DNA of 64,000 bases from Trichocoleus desertorum NBK24 (GTDB lineage: Bacteria; Cyanobacteriota; Cyanobacteriia; FACHB-46). How positions within the stretch are numbered: position 1 is the first letter of the stretch; each line of letters starts with the position of its first letter. The translations under genes were made by a program, and so were the position numbers. Of the stretch, positions 18,734 to 26,902 are shown one piece after another. The stretch lies in NCBI RefSeq assembly GCF_030409055.1, contig NZ_CP116619.1, forward strand, positions 5,223,969 to 5,287,968, written 5' to 3'. Below the pieces are notes generated by a model. It ran no database searches and was not told where the DNA came from. It saw nothing but the letters and a program-made list of their open reading frames with translations.

Positions 18734-19869
18734 CGCAAATCGGAGATCAGATTTTGAAGAGTTGTGGCTTGAGATTCGATACTTTCTGTTAGCTTGAACT
18801 GCACCAAAGCTCTGGCTAGGTTATGTTCTGGGTATTTAACCTTGAAATAAACATTCCCTGCTAGGTGATCCGTCAAGAACCGTAGCCCTAACTCAAAAGC
18901 GATCAGACGGATGGAGTCGTACAGGTAGTCATAGTCTGATTCAGTCAGGAAGTCTTGGGCGATCGCTAAATATCCCTTGAGGATGCCTTGGCATAGATCC
19001 ATATCAAACTGCACTGTTTCCCATTGTTGAGTTTCCTCTCCCGCTGGATTGCAACCCGATCGCAAACAATCTCCAATGTCGTAATGGACTAAACCGGGCT
19101 TAACGGTATCGAGATCAACGACGCTAACCGCTTTTTCGGTCGTGATATCGAACATCACATTATTGATTTTGGGATCTCCGTGCATGAGGCGGAGTGGCAA
19201 TTTACTCTGGGCTTTGGCATCTTCTAGAACATGCGTTAAAGCTTGGCGATCGCGAACAAACTTTAAGTAGTAAGAGACTTCGGGTGTAAGGCTAACCTTG
19301 GTTTGAGTCAGAACTTGCTCGTAGTGCTGCCAGTAACGGGGAGTAATGTGGAAACCTTCTAAGGTGTCGGCTAGCTGGGTAGGAGGGAGATCGCTAATCA
19401 AGCTGTGAAACATGCCCAAGGCATGACCTACTTCTTGAGCTTGGTTTACGTCTCGCATCGTGTCGAAAGAAGTAGAGCCTTCAATGAAGCTAATCGCACG
19501 CCAGAAAGAGCCGTACTCATCAATCCAATGGTCTTGTACGTCTTGGGTGAGGAGGACACGCGGGATTTCCCAGCGACGGTTGGGGGGGGTGTGTTGTAGG
19601 CGATCGCACACATGCTCGGTGAGGATGCGCATGTTTTGCATCACCAAGTCTGGACGACGAAAAACCTGAGTGTTGATGCGTTGTAAGACAAAGCGGGTTT
19701 GGTCAAGATCATCCAAGGCAACGAGAAAGGTGTCGTTGATATTGCCGTTGCCAAAAGCTTGGACGCTGGTAATTTTGCCTTGGTGGGCAAATTGGTCGGC
19801 GATCGCCACATGGGGATCTAAGGTGCTGCTGGGGGTGCGATCGCTGGTCATATCTGCCCTGGTTGACAT
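18730..19869 (-). CDS. APH-family kinase, N-acetylhexosamine kinase-like
   Basis: A 379-aa phosphotransferase. It shows the aminoglycoside-phosphotransferase fold signatures: LMHGDPKINNVMFD (catalytic loop, His-Gly-Asp) and AVSVVDLDTVKPGLVHYDIGDCLRSG (metal-binding Asp). The N-terminal FGNGNINDTFLV nucleotide loop and FVLQRINTQVFRRPD are typical of the subgroup that phosphorylates N-acetylhexosamines or related sugars rather than drugs. The substrate is not proven. It is the first gene of a two-gene unit with the DOMON-like protein (4-bp overlap). An alternative ATG lies six codons downstream, at 19851. Confidence 0.82.
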   Translation of the reverse strand: MSTRADMTSDRTPSSTLDPHVAIADQFAHQGKITSVQAFGNGNINDTFLVALDDLDQTRFVLQRINTQVFRRPDLVMQNMRILTEHVCDRLQHTPPNRRWEIPRVLLTQDVQDHWIDEYGSFWRAISFIEGSTSFDTMRDVNQAQEVGHALGMFHSLISDLPPTQLADTLEGFHITPRYWQHYEQVLTQTKVSLTPEVSYYLKFVRDRQALTHVLEDAKAQSKLPLRLMHGDPKINNVMFDITTEKAVSVVDLDTVKPGLVHYDIGDCLRSGCNPAGEETQQWETVQFDMDLCQGILKGYLAIAQDFLTESDYDYLYDSIRLIAFELGLRFLTDHLAGNVYFKVKYPEHNLARALVQFKLTESIESQATTLQNLISDLR

Positions 19870-20008
19870 GGGAAACTCCGCTCACTACTCGCCATGACAC
19901 AGTGTACGGCGTTGCTGCTCCCTAATCCATATAACTAGGTTTGCTATAGCGGTTGCCCTGTAATATACCGACCCTAGTTAACCAGGTCAGGGAAACCAAG
20001 GTAATAAC

Positions 20009-20203
20009 TCAAAGATCCTGTTTTCTAGAATCCTCTAGCCCTGCAATGGCAAGCAAGAGGGATGAGCTTTGCTTTTTTTCTTGCGATTGAGCTGATTTAT
20101 AACGGAGATAGTCAACGAAGATGGCAAGTTCAACCAATGCTTCATCTGGAAGGGTACTGACAGCTTCAATTAGTTTTTGACGCTCTGATAGCGGTGCATC
20201 CAT
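20009..20203 (-). CDS. Small antitoxin-like protein, 64 aa
   Basis: The sequence MDAPLSERQKLIEAVSTLPDEALVELAIFVDYLRYKSAQ resembles short cyanobacterial proteins with the pattern REKLLEAVxxLPExxLxELxxFVDYLxxK. These often precede a toxin gene as the antitoxin. Two helices and a polar C-terminal tail (AIAGLEDSRKQDL) are visible. No toxin follows: the next gene downstream is the APH-like kinase. It may be an orphan antitoxin or a regulator unrelated to toxins. It lies next to the interrupted PIN-like gene, but the usual order (antitoxin, then toxin) does not hold. Confidence 0.5.
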   Translation of the reverse strand: MDAPLSERQKLIEAVSTLPDEALVELAIFVDYLRYKSAQSQEKKQSSSLLLAIAGLEDSRKQDL

Positions 20204-20460
20204 GATTTAAAGAGTGAAAAGTATTCTCAATGATTTATGCTTTCAATTCAAAAGCAAGGCTGTATAGAAGAGCTAAAAAGTACCTAAAAGTAGATAAAAA
20301 GTTACTCTTTTGCTGAACTACCTTAATCAGTGGTTTCATCCTTGTCTGCATCTTTTACTGTATTTGAGGGATTAATTTTTATTCTAGATTTATCACTATG
20401 CTGTTTACGCCGCTTTCTGATTGAAGAAGCCATTCCACCTAAACTTGCCAATCCTCTAAG

Positions 20461-20550
20461 AAGCTCAGGATTAATTCCATTTATCCTAAAAAGCTCAGGG
20501 TTGATCCCACTTACTCTAAGAAGCTCAGGATTAATTCCATTTATTCCAGC
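20461..20550 (-). repeat. 30-bp tandem repeat, three copies, within the PIN-like gene
   Basis: Three 30-bp units (20461-20490, 20491-20520, 20521-20550) begin AAGCTCAGG on the plus strand. On the minus strand they encode GINPELLRVS, GINPELFRIN and GINPELLRGL-like repeats near the C terminus. The copies keep the reading frame, so this is an in-frame tandem expansion. Confidence 0.85.
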
Positions 20551-21241
20551 CGTCACCTCAATATGATCAATCTCTGAATTGATCATATCTTCAGCTTCTT
20601 CTTGCTGTCTAACGTCTTTTGCTTCTTCAACGATTTTTGGTTCATCTTCAAGCTTCAGAAAGCTTGCTGCATATTCTAAAAACCTCTCACCTGTATATAG
20701 ATAACAAGCCACTCCTGCTTTTGCGAGCATTTCCTGAATGAGTTCCGGGCGAGGGCCAATAGTTTTACCTTTATGATCTAGCCACCAATCTTCTTTCTCA
20801 TCATCAGTAACAAAGATAATTGGCCTTTTCTCGGACTTAGCGTAATCTATTAATTGAAACCAAATGATTACATCACCAAATTTTTCTGGTTCATTCTTTT
20901 TGGTATCTTTGTATCCAGGAGGCTGTTTCTTTTCAATACGTTTCCCAGCCTCTTTGCAGTGTTTAGAGAAATCCTCTTCCGGGTAAGGTTGACCAACTTT
21001 TCCGTCAAAAATCTGGGAAATTCTTTCCAGGAAAGTATCATTTTCTAGTAAATCAGGGTAGTTGGCACTTGATTCATCCAAAATTTTTCTGATTTTATTA
21101 TGCGCCCCATCTAAAGTTTGTGTAAGTTGCTCTGTGTTGGCAAATGCGCTAAAAGAATGTCGTTTACTATAGCTTTCTACTTTTTTGTTAAAGTTCTCAA
21201 AGGATTCATTTAATATTTTTTGCAGCTCAATGTATGGGCTA

Positions 21242-22371
21242 ATACCAATTCAATTTAACGGTGCATAGAATTAAGAAGAAGAATTAACTGACTCTGAGCA
21301 ATCATGGCCCGCCCCTTTCACGTTGAAATTCAAGAGAGTGTGGAGTATCTCGAAAAGAGCTTGCACCAAGCCCGAAGAGTGAGCCAAAAAGAGAAACTAC
21401 AAATGCTGTGGTGGCTCAAGAGTGCTCAAGTGCAGCAACATCAAGAACTTGCTCAACGCTTGGGCCGCAATCCTTCAACCATTACTCGCTGGCTGCAACA
21501 GTATCGCCAAGGAGGTATCAGTGAGTTGCTGCGCCTCAAGAAGTCACCGGGTCGTCCACCAGAAATGGATGATGAGATGCTGCGGCAACTGCAAGAGCGT
21601 TTGGCACAACCGGAGGGATTCAAAAGTTATGGGGAGGTCGAACAGTGGGTGCGAAGCGAATTGGGCAAAGCCGTGAAATACAAAACGGTGCATAAAACCG
21701 TGCGTTATCGGCTGAAAGCAAAATTGAAGGTGCCTCGTCCTCAAAGCATTCAGCAAGATCCGCAAGCAGTCACCTTGTTTAAAAAAACATCCCCCTTGCC
21801 CTTCTAACTTTGCAGAACCTGTTTGGTCAAGGCAAACGGTTGCGGTATTTGTGCCAAGATGAGATGCGCTTGGGACTGAAAACGGAGACAGGGCGAGTCA
21901 TCACTGCTTGTGGAGTGAAGCCGATGGCGAAAGTAGCGTGGAAGCGAGATAACTTCTGGGTCTATGGAGTCGTTGAACCGCTGAGTGGATGGCACTTTGA
22001 GCAGGAGTATACTCAGCTCAACTCTGAGCAGTTTCAATCCTTCCTAGATGCACTTTCAACGGAACTTGGCGAGGATCGGGCACTGATTCAATTAGACCGA
22101 GCGCAAGCGCATCAAGCTCAGAGTTTGCGTTGGGCAGAGAATCTGATTCCGGTACTGCAACCTGCTCACTCACCAGAGTTGAATCCAGCAGAACGATTGT
22201 GGCAGTATCTCAAATCTCAGCTAGAGGGCGAGCACTTCACAACGATCGCACAGATGCAGAAGCGATTGAGCCAGATTTTAGGCGAACTCCTTCCCGAACA
22301 AGTCGCTTCATTGACCAGTTATGATTTCATTTTAGAAGCCCTATTCTATGCAGCCTTAAATTGAATTGGTA
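21242..22371 (+). mobile_element. IS630-family insertion sequence
   Basis: A 1.13-kb element with inverted repeats TACCAATTCAATTTAA at both ends (21243-21258 and, in reverse complement, 22356-22371). It is flanked by TA at 21240-21241 and 22372-22373, the target dinucleotide typical of IS630/Tc1 elements. TA copies two or three bases further in are also possible, but only the stated pair restores the interrupted PIN-like gene in frame. It lies on the strand opposite to the gene it splits. Confidence 0.9.
21304..22364 (+). CDS. IS630-family transposase, two frames joined at an A7 run
   Basis: The first frame (21304-21807) holds a helix-turn-helix region (ELAQRLGRNPSTITRWLQQYRQGG) and a second winged-helix part ending after a TTTAAAAAAAC run at about 21779-21789. 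The second frame (to 22364) holds the DDE core: RYLCQDEMRLGLK (Asp), ALIQLDRAQAHQ (Asp) and HSPELNPAERLWQYLK (Glu). A minus-1 shift on the A7 run gives FKKN-IPLALLTLQNLFGQ without a stop, so a fused product by programmed ribosomal or transcriptional slippage is likely, as in many IS630 elements. All three acidic residues are present. Intact ends and ORFs suggest a recent insertion. Confidence 0.88.
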
Positions 22372-22609
22372 TAAGCTGATGGGATATAACATGTAAGCGT
22401 TCTTGATGATATTCATATGCAACCTGATGAGGTAGCCATATTCGATCACTCAGCTTTTGCCAAATCTCAAAAAGCCTCTCTGCCGATCTCGGTGTATACC
22501 GATAGACATTTAGTAAAATATTAGTATCAAAGGAAAAAGTGCAAGACTGCCAAATCTGCTCAAATTCATTTTCTGTAGGTTTGTAGTGTCCAGGAAATAG
22601 GTTACGCAT

Positions 22610-23071
22610 ACAATTAACTTAAAATATTAGAAATCTAAAGCTCTAAAATCAGCTTGTACTTTCAAGTTTTGATAAATTTTAGAATAGCCTTTTACTTCTC
22701 TACTGTACACCAATGGGAATTTAGTTAAGGTTTTAACTACTATCTTATTTCTCTTCTGCTTGCCCTAACTAATCTCTTGCGATCGCCTTTTCTCTAAAAA
22801 TGATAGGCACAGCCGCTATCATAGACTTACTCCTAGCTCTCTTCTGGCAATATCTTGCTAACCGCGATCGCAGATAACTCCTGCCCTGCCTCAAACCCTC
22901 ACTGTCAAATTTCCCAAGTTGCCGAACTTGAGGAATCTCCAGCTTGGGAACATGTAGAGGGATAGGCGACCTACGCCTTAAATGCCTCACAAGTTTTTGC
23001 TTTTTGCAGCTAGGCAAACGATAAAACTTCTTCAGGAACTGGCGATCGCGCCCCTACTCTAAGCAATCTGA
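22610..23071. other. Intergenic region, no gene recognised
   Basis: About 460 bp between the PIN-like gene start and the amidase stop. The left part is AT-rich and probably contains the PIN-like gene's promoter; the right part holds several HIP1-type octamers and a possible CCCAAG/CTTGGG hairpin near 22915-22950. An 82-codon minus-strand frame here is Arg-rich and shows no family features, so it was not called. Confidence 0.5.
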
Positions 23072-24445
23072 TCAGAGTCGGGTTCTAACCGCTTGACGAA
23101 TTTCATTCATGCGCTGGTAGAGAGTACCGGGACACCCTGTCGCCACGCGATCGCGATGTCCAATAATTCGAGGGAGTTGTCGAACCACCATCCCTTCTAC
23201 CAGAGTGCCGACTGGTGTCGTGGGGTCAATAATTCGCATACGTTTGCAGAGAATGGTACAGATAGCAACAACCGAATCAAACTGCTGCGAGGTAATGCGT
23301 CTCAGGTTTTGGAAGTCACCATCAACTGCTACTCCAAACCCATCGTTGATTACATCATGTGCCCCTTTCTTCAAGCTCGATCGGCCCTCATAGACCCTAC
23401 CACTCGGCATCACAATATAGTGGTAGCCAATATCAGAATAGCCGCTACTTTTGAGATGGATATCCAAGATAAAGCGTATTCGTTGGATCTCTTGAGCCTG
23501 AGTTGCATTCGCAGGTAAAGCAGCGATGACCGTATGATGCAGCGTAATCCGCTGCGGATTGATTAGGTCTGGAATGACATCGGGCGTTGAAGTTGAAGTC
23601 CAAAGCGTATAAGGAAAGATTTGTAGAGTGGGCTGTGGGTTATCTACTGTGAGTTCAATTTCTGCCTTTTCCTGGTCAGATGCAATCAACTCAACTAGAC
23701 GCTTGCCGCCTTGATTGAAGAAAAGCGTTGCTTGCCAGCGTTGATCTTGAACAATTGGACGTGAAATCACATATTGTTTGTCTACCCGAATCACTAACTG
23801 CTGACCATTCTCGAACCCTTTCGCCTCCCCTTGGAGCACAAATCCTTCTCCCACCTGAATTGGTGAACTAGGTGGAGTGATGCTCAAACGTAGTGCAGCA
23901 GAAGCAACAGTGATTGTCACAGTTTCGCTGAGGACAGGATTACCCGTGGCATCGTCTATAGAAGCCGTCATCCGGCGTGTACCAGACTGTAAAAACTGAA
24001 ACTGCGTTCGCCACGAGCCATCCGTCGCGACAATGCCACCGTTAATTTTGAATTGATTGTCAATCGTTAAGACGACAGGCTTCCCCTCAGATCCCAGTGC
24101 TGTCCCACTCAGGGCAAACATCTCTCTCGCTACTACTTCTTTGGGAGCAGATGTGATCTCAATAGTTTTAGGAAGAGCATCAATCACATTAATTGCGATC
24201 GCTTGGCTCCGGATTGTATTTCCCTGTGCATCCTTAATCGCAAATACCAGACGACGAGTTCCGAGTTGGGTAAAGCGGAAACGCAGGCTCCAGGTACCGT
24301 TTGCTGCCACGGCACCCGCCCCATTCTCAAAGCGATCGTCAAAGATCACGGTTAGGGGTCTGCCTTCATAGCCCACAGCAGTACCACTGATGACTAAGAA
24401 CTCTTCGTTTCTAACCTGGCTTGGAAAGGATGTAATTTGAATCAT
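23072..24445 (-). CDS. N-acetylmuramoyl-L-alanine amidase (PGRP fold) with three Ig-like repeats
   Basis: The C-terminal domain (about residues 290-457) is an Amidase_2/PGRP zinc enzyme that cuts the sugar-peptide bond of peptidoglycan. It has zinc ligands in ITLHHTV, IIGHRD and TGCPG, and GYHYIVMPSGRVYEGR around the catalytic Tyr. The N-terminal 280 residues form three beta-sandwich repeats of about 90 aa, each starting ITSxPxxVxxxExFxxSGTAxGxEG-like and ending in xITV, probably spacer or binding modules. No signal peptide is seen, so export may be non-classical. ATG 24445 is preferred over the TTG at 24457; neither has a strong Shine-Dalgarno sequence. It could act in cell-wall remodelling, or against other bacteria. 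Confidence 0.87.
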   Translation of the reverse strand: MIQITSFPSQVRNEEFLVISGTAVGYEGRPLTVIFDDRFENGAGAVAANGTWSLRFRFTQLGTRRLVFAIKDAQGNTIRSQAIAINVIDALPKTIEITSAPKEVVAREMFALSGTALGSEGKPVVLTIDNQFKINGGIVATDGSWRTQFQFLQSGTRRMTASIDDATGNPVLSETVTITVASAALRLSITPPSSPIQVGEGFVLQGEAKGFENGQQLVIRVDKQYVISRPIVQDQRWQATLFFNQGGKRLVELIASDQEKAEIELTVDNPQPTLQIFPYTLWTSTSTPDVIPDLINPQRITLHHTVIAALPANATQAQEIQRIRFILDIHLKSSGYSDIGYHYIVMPSGRVYEGRSSLKKGAHDVINDGFGVAVDGDFQNLRRITSQQFDSVVAICTILCKRMRIIDPTTPVGTLVEGMVVRQLPRIIGHRDRVATGCPGTLYQRMNEIRQAVRTRL

Positions 24446-24558
24446 AATCTCTGCCAACTATAGGGTACAGCACAGGTTTTGCGGCCCGGAGTAATGCTAA
24501 AAGGATGATCAGTGCCCTTTGTATGCTGATACTATCCGATCAGCCTGTCAAGTTAAGG

Positions 24559-25740
24559 TTAAATGGAGTTGGCACTTAGCTGCTCAAACTCCCGATGGCA
24601 CAGGTATAGCGCCCGTGGAACGTGGAAGCAGCCTTTCCATTTGCCGCCTTTAAGATTCAATAAGACTTCTCCGCGACGGTTCAGATAGCCGAACCACTCG
24701 CCGTAGTCTGGATCGGCAAAATGAGACCAAGTGTAATCATGCAACTTTTGGTACCATTGCCAGCACTCGTCGCGTCCTGTCAAGCGATAGCCCATTGCTA
24801 AGGCCACCAATGATTCTAGATGCACCCACCATAGTTTTTGATCCCACTCTAGCTGTTGGGGAGGATGCCCCTCTGCGTCCATGAAGTAGTACAAGCCGCC
24901 ATGCTCCGTATCCCACGCAAAGTCGAGGATATTCAGCACTACATCCACGGCTTGGTGAATTGTGGCGGTATCCTGGCGGCGATCGCTAATATCCATAATG
25001 AACCACATCGCCTCAATGCCATGCCCTGGATTGATCAGCCGTCCCTCAAAAGAATCCACATAGGAGCCATCTGGCGCGACGTTTTCGTACATCAACCCGC
25101 GATCGCGATCCAGGAAATCGGTCATCACTTCCTGGACTGTGGCTTCCAAGACTTGATCCAGTTTCTCCTTAGGCAACAGCCATTCCATCTCCAAAGATAG
25201 ATTAGCTAAGATCATCGGCACCGCTAATGATTTCAACGGACGAGTACCGGGATAGGTTTTGTTATACTTGCCCTTGGGGTTTTCCTTGCGGCGCAACACA
25301 TTGTTGTAAGCCTGTAGTGCGATCTCCTTAGCGCTCTCTGTGCCAGAAGCTAACGCATATTTGCTAAAGGCCATCGCCGCGAAGCAGTCAGAAAAGATGT
25401 TGTAGGGCTGTACCAAAGAATTGCCAAGGCGATCGATCGCGAAATACCAATTTCCCTCGGCATCCCGACCGTGCTGAGCCAGAAAATTCGCTCCATGTGC
25501 TGCAATCTTGAGCCAATCAGAACGCTGTTCCAATTGGTTATACAACATCGAGAAAACCCAGAGTTGGCGATTTTGCAGCCAGATAAACTTATCGGTGTCA
25601 TACACTTGACCCTCGCGATCGAGGCAGGTAAAGTAGCCCCCTTGCTGCCAGTCGATCGAGTGCTGTTCCCAAAAAGGAATGACATTGTTGAGGAGCGCGT
25701 TTTTATAGAGTGCTGCCAGTTGCTTAAAATCGTGCTCCAT
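24559..25740 (-). CDS. AGE-family N-acylglucosamine 2-epimerase
   Basis: Interconverts N-acetylglucosamine and N-acetylmannosamine, or related sugars, through an (alpha/alpha)6 barrel. Family motifs are [17 protein letters not shown] (about residues 50-66), [17 protein letters not shown] (His in the active site), [13 protein letters not shown] and [14 protein letters not shown]. At 393 aa it is the typical length. A TTG at 25746 also opens the frame; the ATG at 25740 is used. It lies next to prmA in the same direction. The exact substrate cannot be read from sequence, since cellobiose epimerases share the fold. Confidence 0.88.
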   Translation of the reverse strand: MEHDFKQLAALYKNALLNNVIPFWEQHSIDWQQGGYFTCLDREGQVYDTDKFIWLQNRQLWVFSMLYNQLEQRSDWLKIAAHGANFLAQHGRDAEGNWYFAIDRLGNSLVQPYNIFSDCFAAMAFSKYALASGTESAKEIALQAYNNVLRRKENPKGKYNKTYPGTRPLKSLAVPMILANLSLEMEWLLPKEKLDQVLEATVQEVMTDFLDRDRGLMYENVAPDGSYVDSFEGRLINPGHGIEAMWFIMDISDRRQDTATIHQAVDVVLNILDFAWDTEHGGLYYFMDAEGHPPQQLEWDQKLWWVHLESLVALAMGYRLTGRDECWQWYQKLHDYTWSHFADPDYGEWFGYLNRRGEVLLNLKGGKWKGCFHVPRALYLCHREFEQLSANSI

Positions 25741-25806
25741 CTTCAATTCCCTTATCTTTTTAACTTAATTATTTTAGAGTGAGTGACTCAAGGAGAAGCG
25801 ATCGCG

Positions 25807-25841
25807 CTTGGTTAAAGCCTTGTTAAAGTCTTGGTTAAAGC
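25807..25841. repeat. 11-12-bp tandem repeat, three copies, across the prmA stop codon
   Basis: CTTGGTTAAAGC (25807-25818), CTTGTTAAAGT (25819-25829) and CTTGGTTAAAGC (25830-25841) lie head to tail. The last copy contains the prmA stop codon (TAA on the minus strand, 25835-25837). The first and third copies are identical. Confidence 0.9.
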
Positions 25842-26818
25842 TGATAAGCCAAGGCCACCCACTCGTCAAAGCGTTCTGAGTCAATGACGGTAAAACCTGC
25901 TGCTGTCAGGGCTGCTGTTACTTCTGCCTCATGATCTGTGGTAAAACCAGCCGTAATCAGTCGTCCTCCTTGGGGATGAGTCTGTCGCAGAGCTTGTCGG
26001 TAGTCCTCTGCTAAAACGACATGCACCCGCGCCAAGATATTTGCCATGATCAGGTCGAATTCTGCGGCCCCCTGCACCGTAGGGATATGGGCGCTAATGT
26101 CTTCGCCCATCCAATGCCCTAGCTGACTGCCACCCCCTAAGCTGCCTTCCATCACTCTGACTCGCTGCTGCACTCCATTGCGCTCCACTGCATCCTGAGT
26201 AGACTCTACAGCCACCCGATCGTTATCTAAGGCCAAGACCTGTGCGCCTAGCTTCGCGATCGCCACACTCAAAATGCCTGAGCCTGATCCTAAATCGAGC
26301 GCCTGCATTTCAGGGAAAACATGCCGCTCTAGCAACTGGAGACTGAGCCTGGTAGCTGGATGGAGACCGCTACCAAAAGACAGACTGGTCTTTATCCTTA
26401 AAGTGATTTCATCTGCTGTTTTAGGTTGGTAAGGTATATCTCCCGGCAAGACAACAAAGCGATCGCCGATGCGGTGGACTAGGGAACTCAGCGCCTCTGA
26501 GAGAACATCTGAGAAAACAGGTTTCTCCTCCACGATCGCGGTCTGTAGCTCTGTGGTCAGCCCAGTGCGGTAGAGAGGCGAGAGCACAGACTCAATTTCG
26601 GCAATCCGAGTTCTCACTCGGATATCGTAAGGGAGATATAAACAGATCGTGAATGCCCACTCAGGGGCTAGAGTTTCTGGCTCTTGGGGACAGCGAGACT
26701 CCAACTGGTTATAAGCCGTGACTTGGACATCCCCTTGATAGTCTGTACCTGCCAGCAGTGTCTGAACCCAATCCACTGCCTCTGGTGCGGCACCAAGGCT
26801 CAATTCAATCCACGACAT
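25835..26818 (-). CDS. prmA: Ribosomal protein L11 methyltransferase
   Basis: SAM-dependent enzyme that trimethylates ribosomal protein L11. The N-terminal substrate-recognition domain (MSWIELSLGAAPEAVDWVQTLL) is followed by a Rossmann methyltransferase core with LDLGSGSGILSVAIAKLGA (SAM motif I, about residue 175), ALDNDRVAVESTQDAVERNG and DLIMANILARVHV (motif IV, about 240). At 327 aa it is slightly longer than the usual 290-310. The first ATG is at 26818. It lies downstream of the ABC transporter-like gene in the same direction, separated by 76 bp rich in 14-bp tandem repeats. Confidence 0.95.
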   Translation of the reverse strand: MSWIELSLGAAPEAVDWVQTLLAGTDYQGDVQVTAYNQLESRCPQEPETLAPEWAFTICLYLPYDIRVRTRIAEIESVLSPLYRTGLTTELQTAIVEEKPVFSDVLSEALSSLVHRIGDRFVVLPGDIPYQPKTADEITLRIKTSLSFGSGLHPATRLSLQLLERHVFPEMQALDLGSGSGILSVAIAKLGAQVLALDNDRVAVESTQDAVERNGVQQRVRVMEGSLGGGSQLGHWMGEDISAHIPTVQGAAEFDLIMANILARVHVVLAEDYRQALRQTHPQGGRLITAGFTTDHEAEVTAALTAAGFTVIDSERFDEWVALAYQL

Positions 26819-26846
26819 ACTTACTTCCCTAAAGCGCTCATTCTAT

Positions 26847-26902
26847 CTTGGCCTATGGACCTTGGCCTACGTACATTGGCTTATGGACTTTGACTTACGG
26901 CA
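26847..26902. repeat. 14-bp tandem repeat, four copies, at the ABC transporter stop codon
   Basis: Four head-to-tail 14-bp units: CTTGGCCTATGGAC (26847-26860), CTTGGCCTACGTAC (26861-26874), ATTGGCTTATGGAC (26875-26888) and TTTGACTTACGGCA (26889-26902). The last contains the stop codon (26895-26897) and the last two codons of the ABC gene. Divergence increases toward the gene. Confidence 0.88.

Larger units (their letters stand above)
20323..22609 (-). pseudogene. PIN-like domain protein interrupted by an IS630-type element
   Basis: The N-terminal part (22609 to 22374) has TFSFDTNILLNVYRYTP, the first Asp of a PIN nuclease, and WLPHQVAYEYHQERLHVI. The C-terminal part (21239 to 20323) has EKFGDVIIWFQLIDYAK and PIIFVTDDEKEDWW, the later acidic residues. 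This is the architecture of the PIN_8-like family, probably an RNase or DNase. Removing 21242-22373 (element plus one TA copy) rejoins the two frames without a stop, giving about 384 aa with HVISHQL-SPYIELQKIL at the junction. The C-terminal tail carries three 10-residue repeats. The insertion inactivates the gene unless the element excises. AT-rich composition and few HIP1 sites suggest acquired DNA. Confidence 0.85.

Noticed and set aside
18730-19869. Antibiotic resistance phosphotransferase
   Set aside because: The APH fold is shared with sugar kinases, and the FGNGNINDTF loop and DOMON-like partner favour a sugar kinase.
21243-22371. Alternative IS630 insertion point with TA at 21243-21244 and 22370-22371
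   Set aside because: Removal there leaves a frame that stops soon after the junction, whereas the pair 21240-21241 and 22372-22373 restores an open frame.
22769-23017. 82-codon minus-strand frame in the gap before the amidase gene
   Set aside because: Arg-rich, no family match, no initiation signal; best seen as chance.
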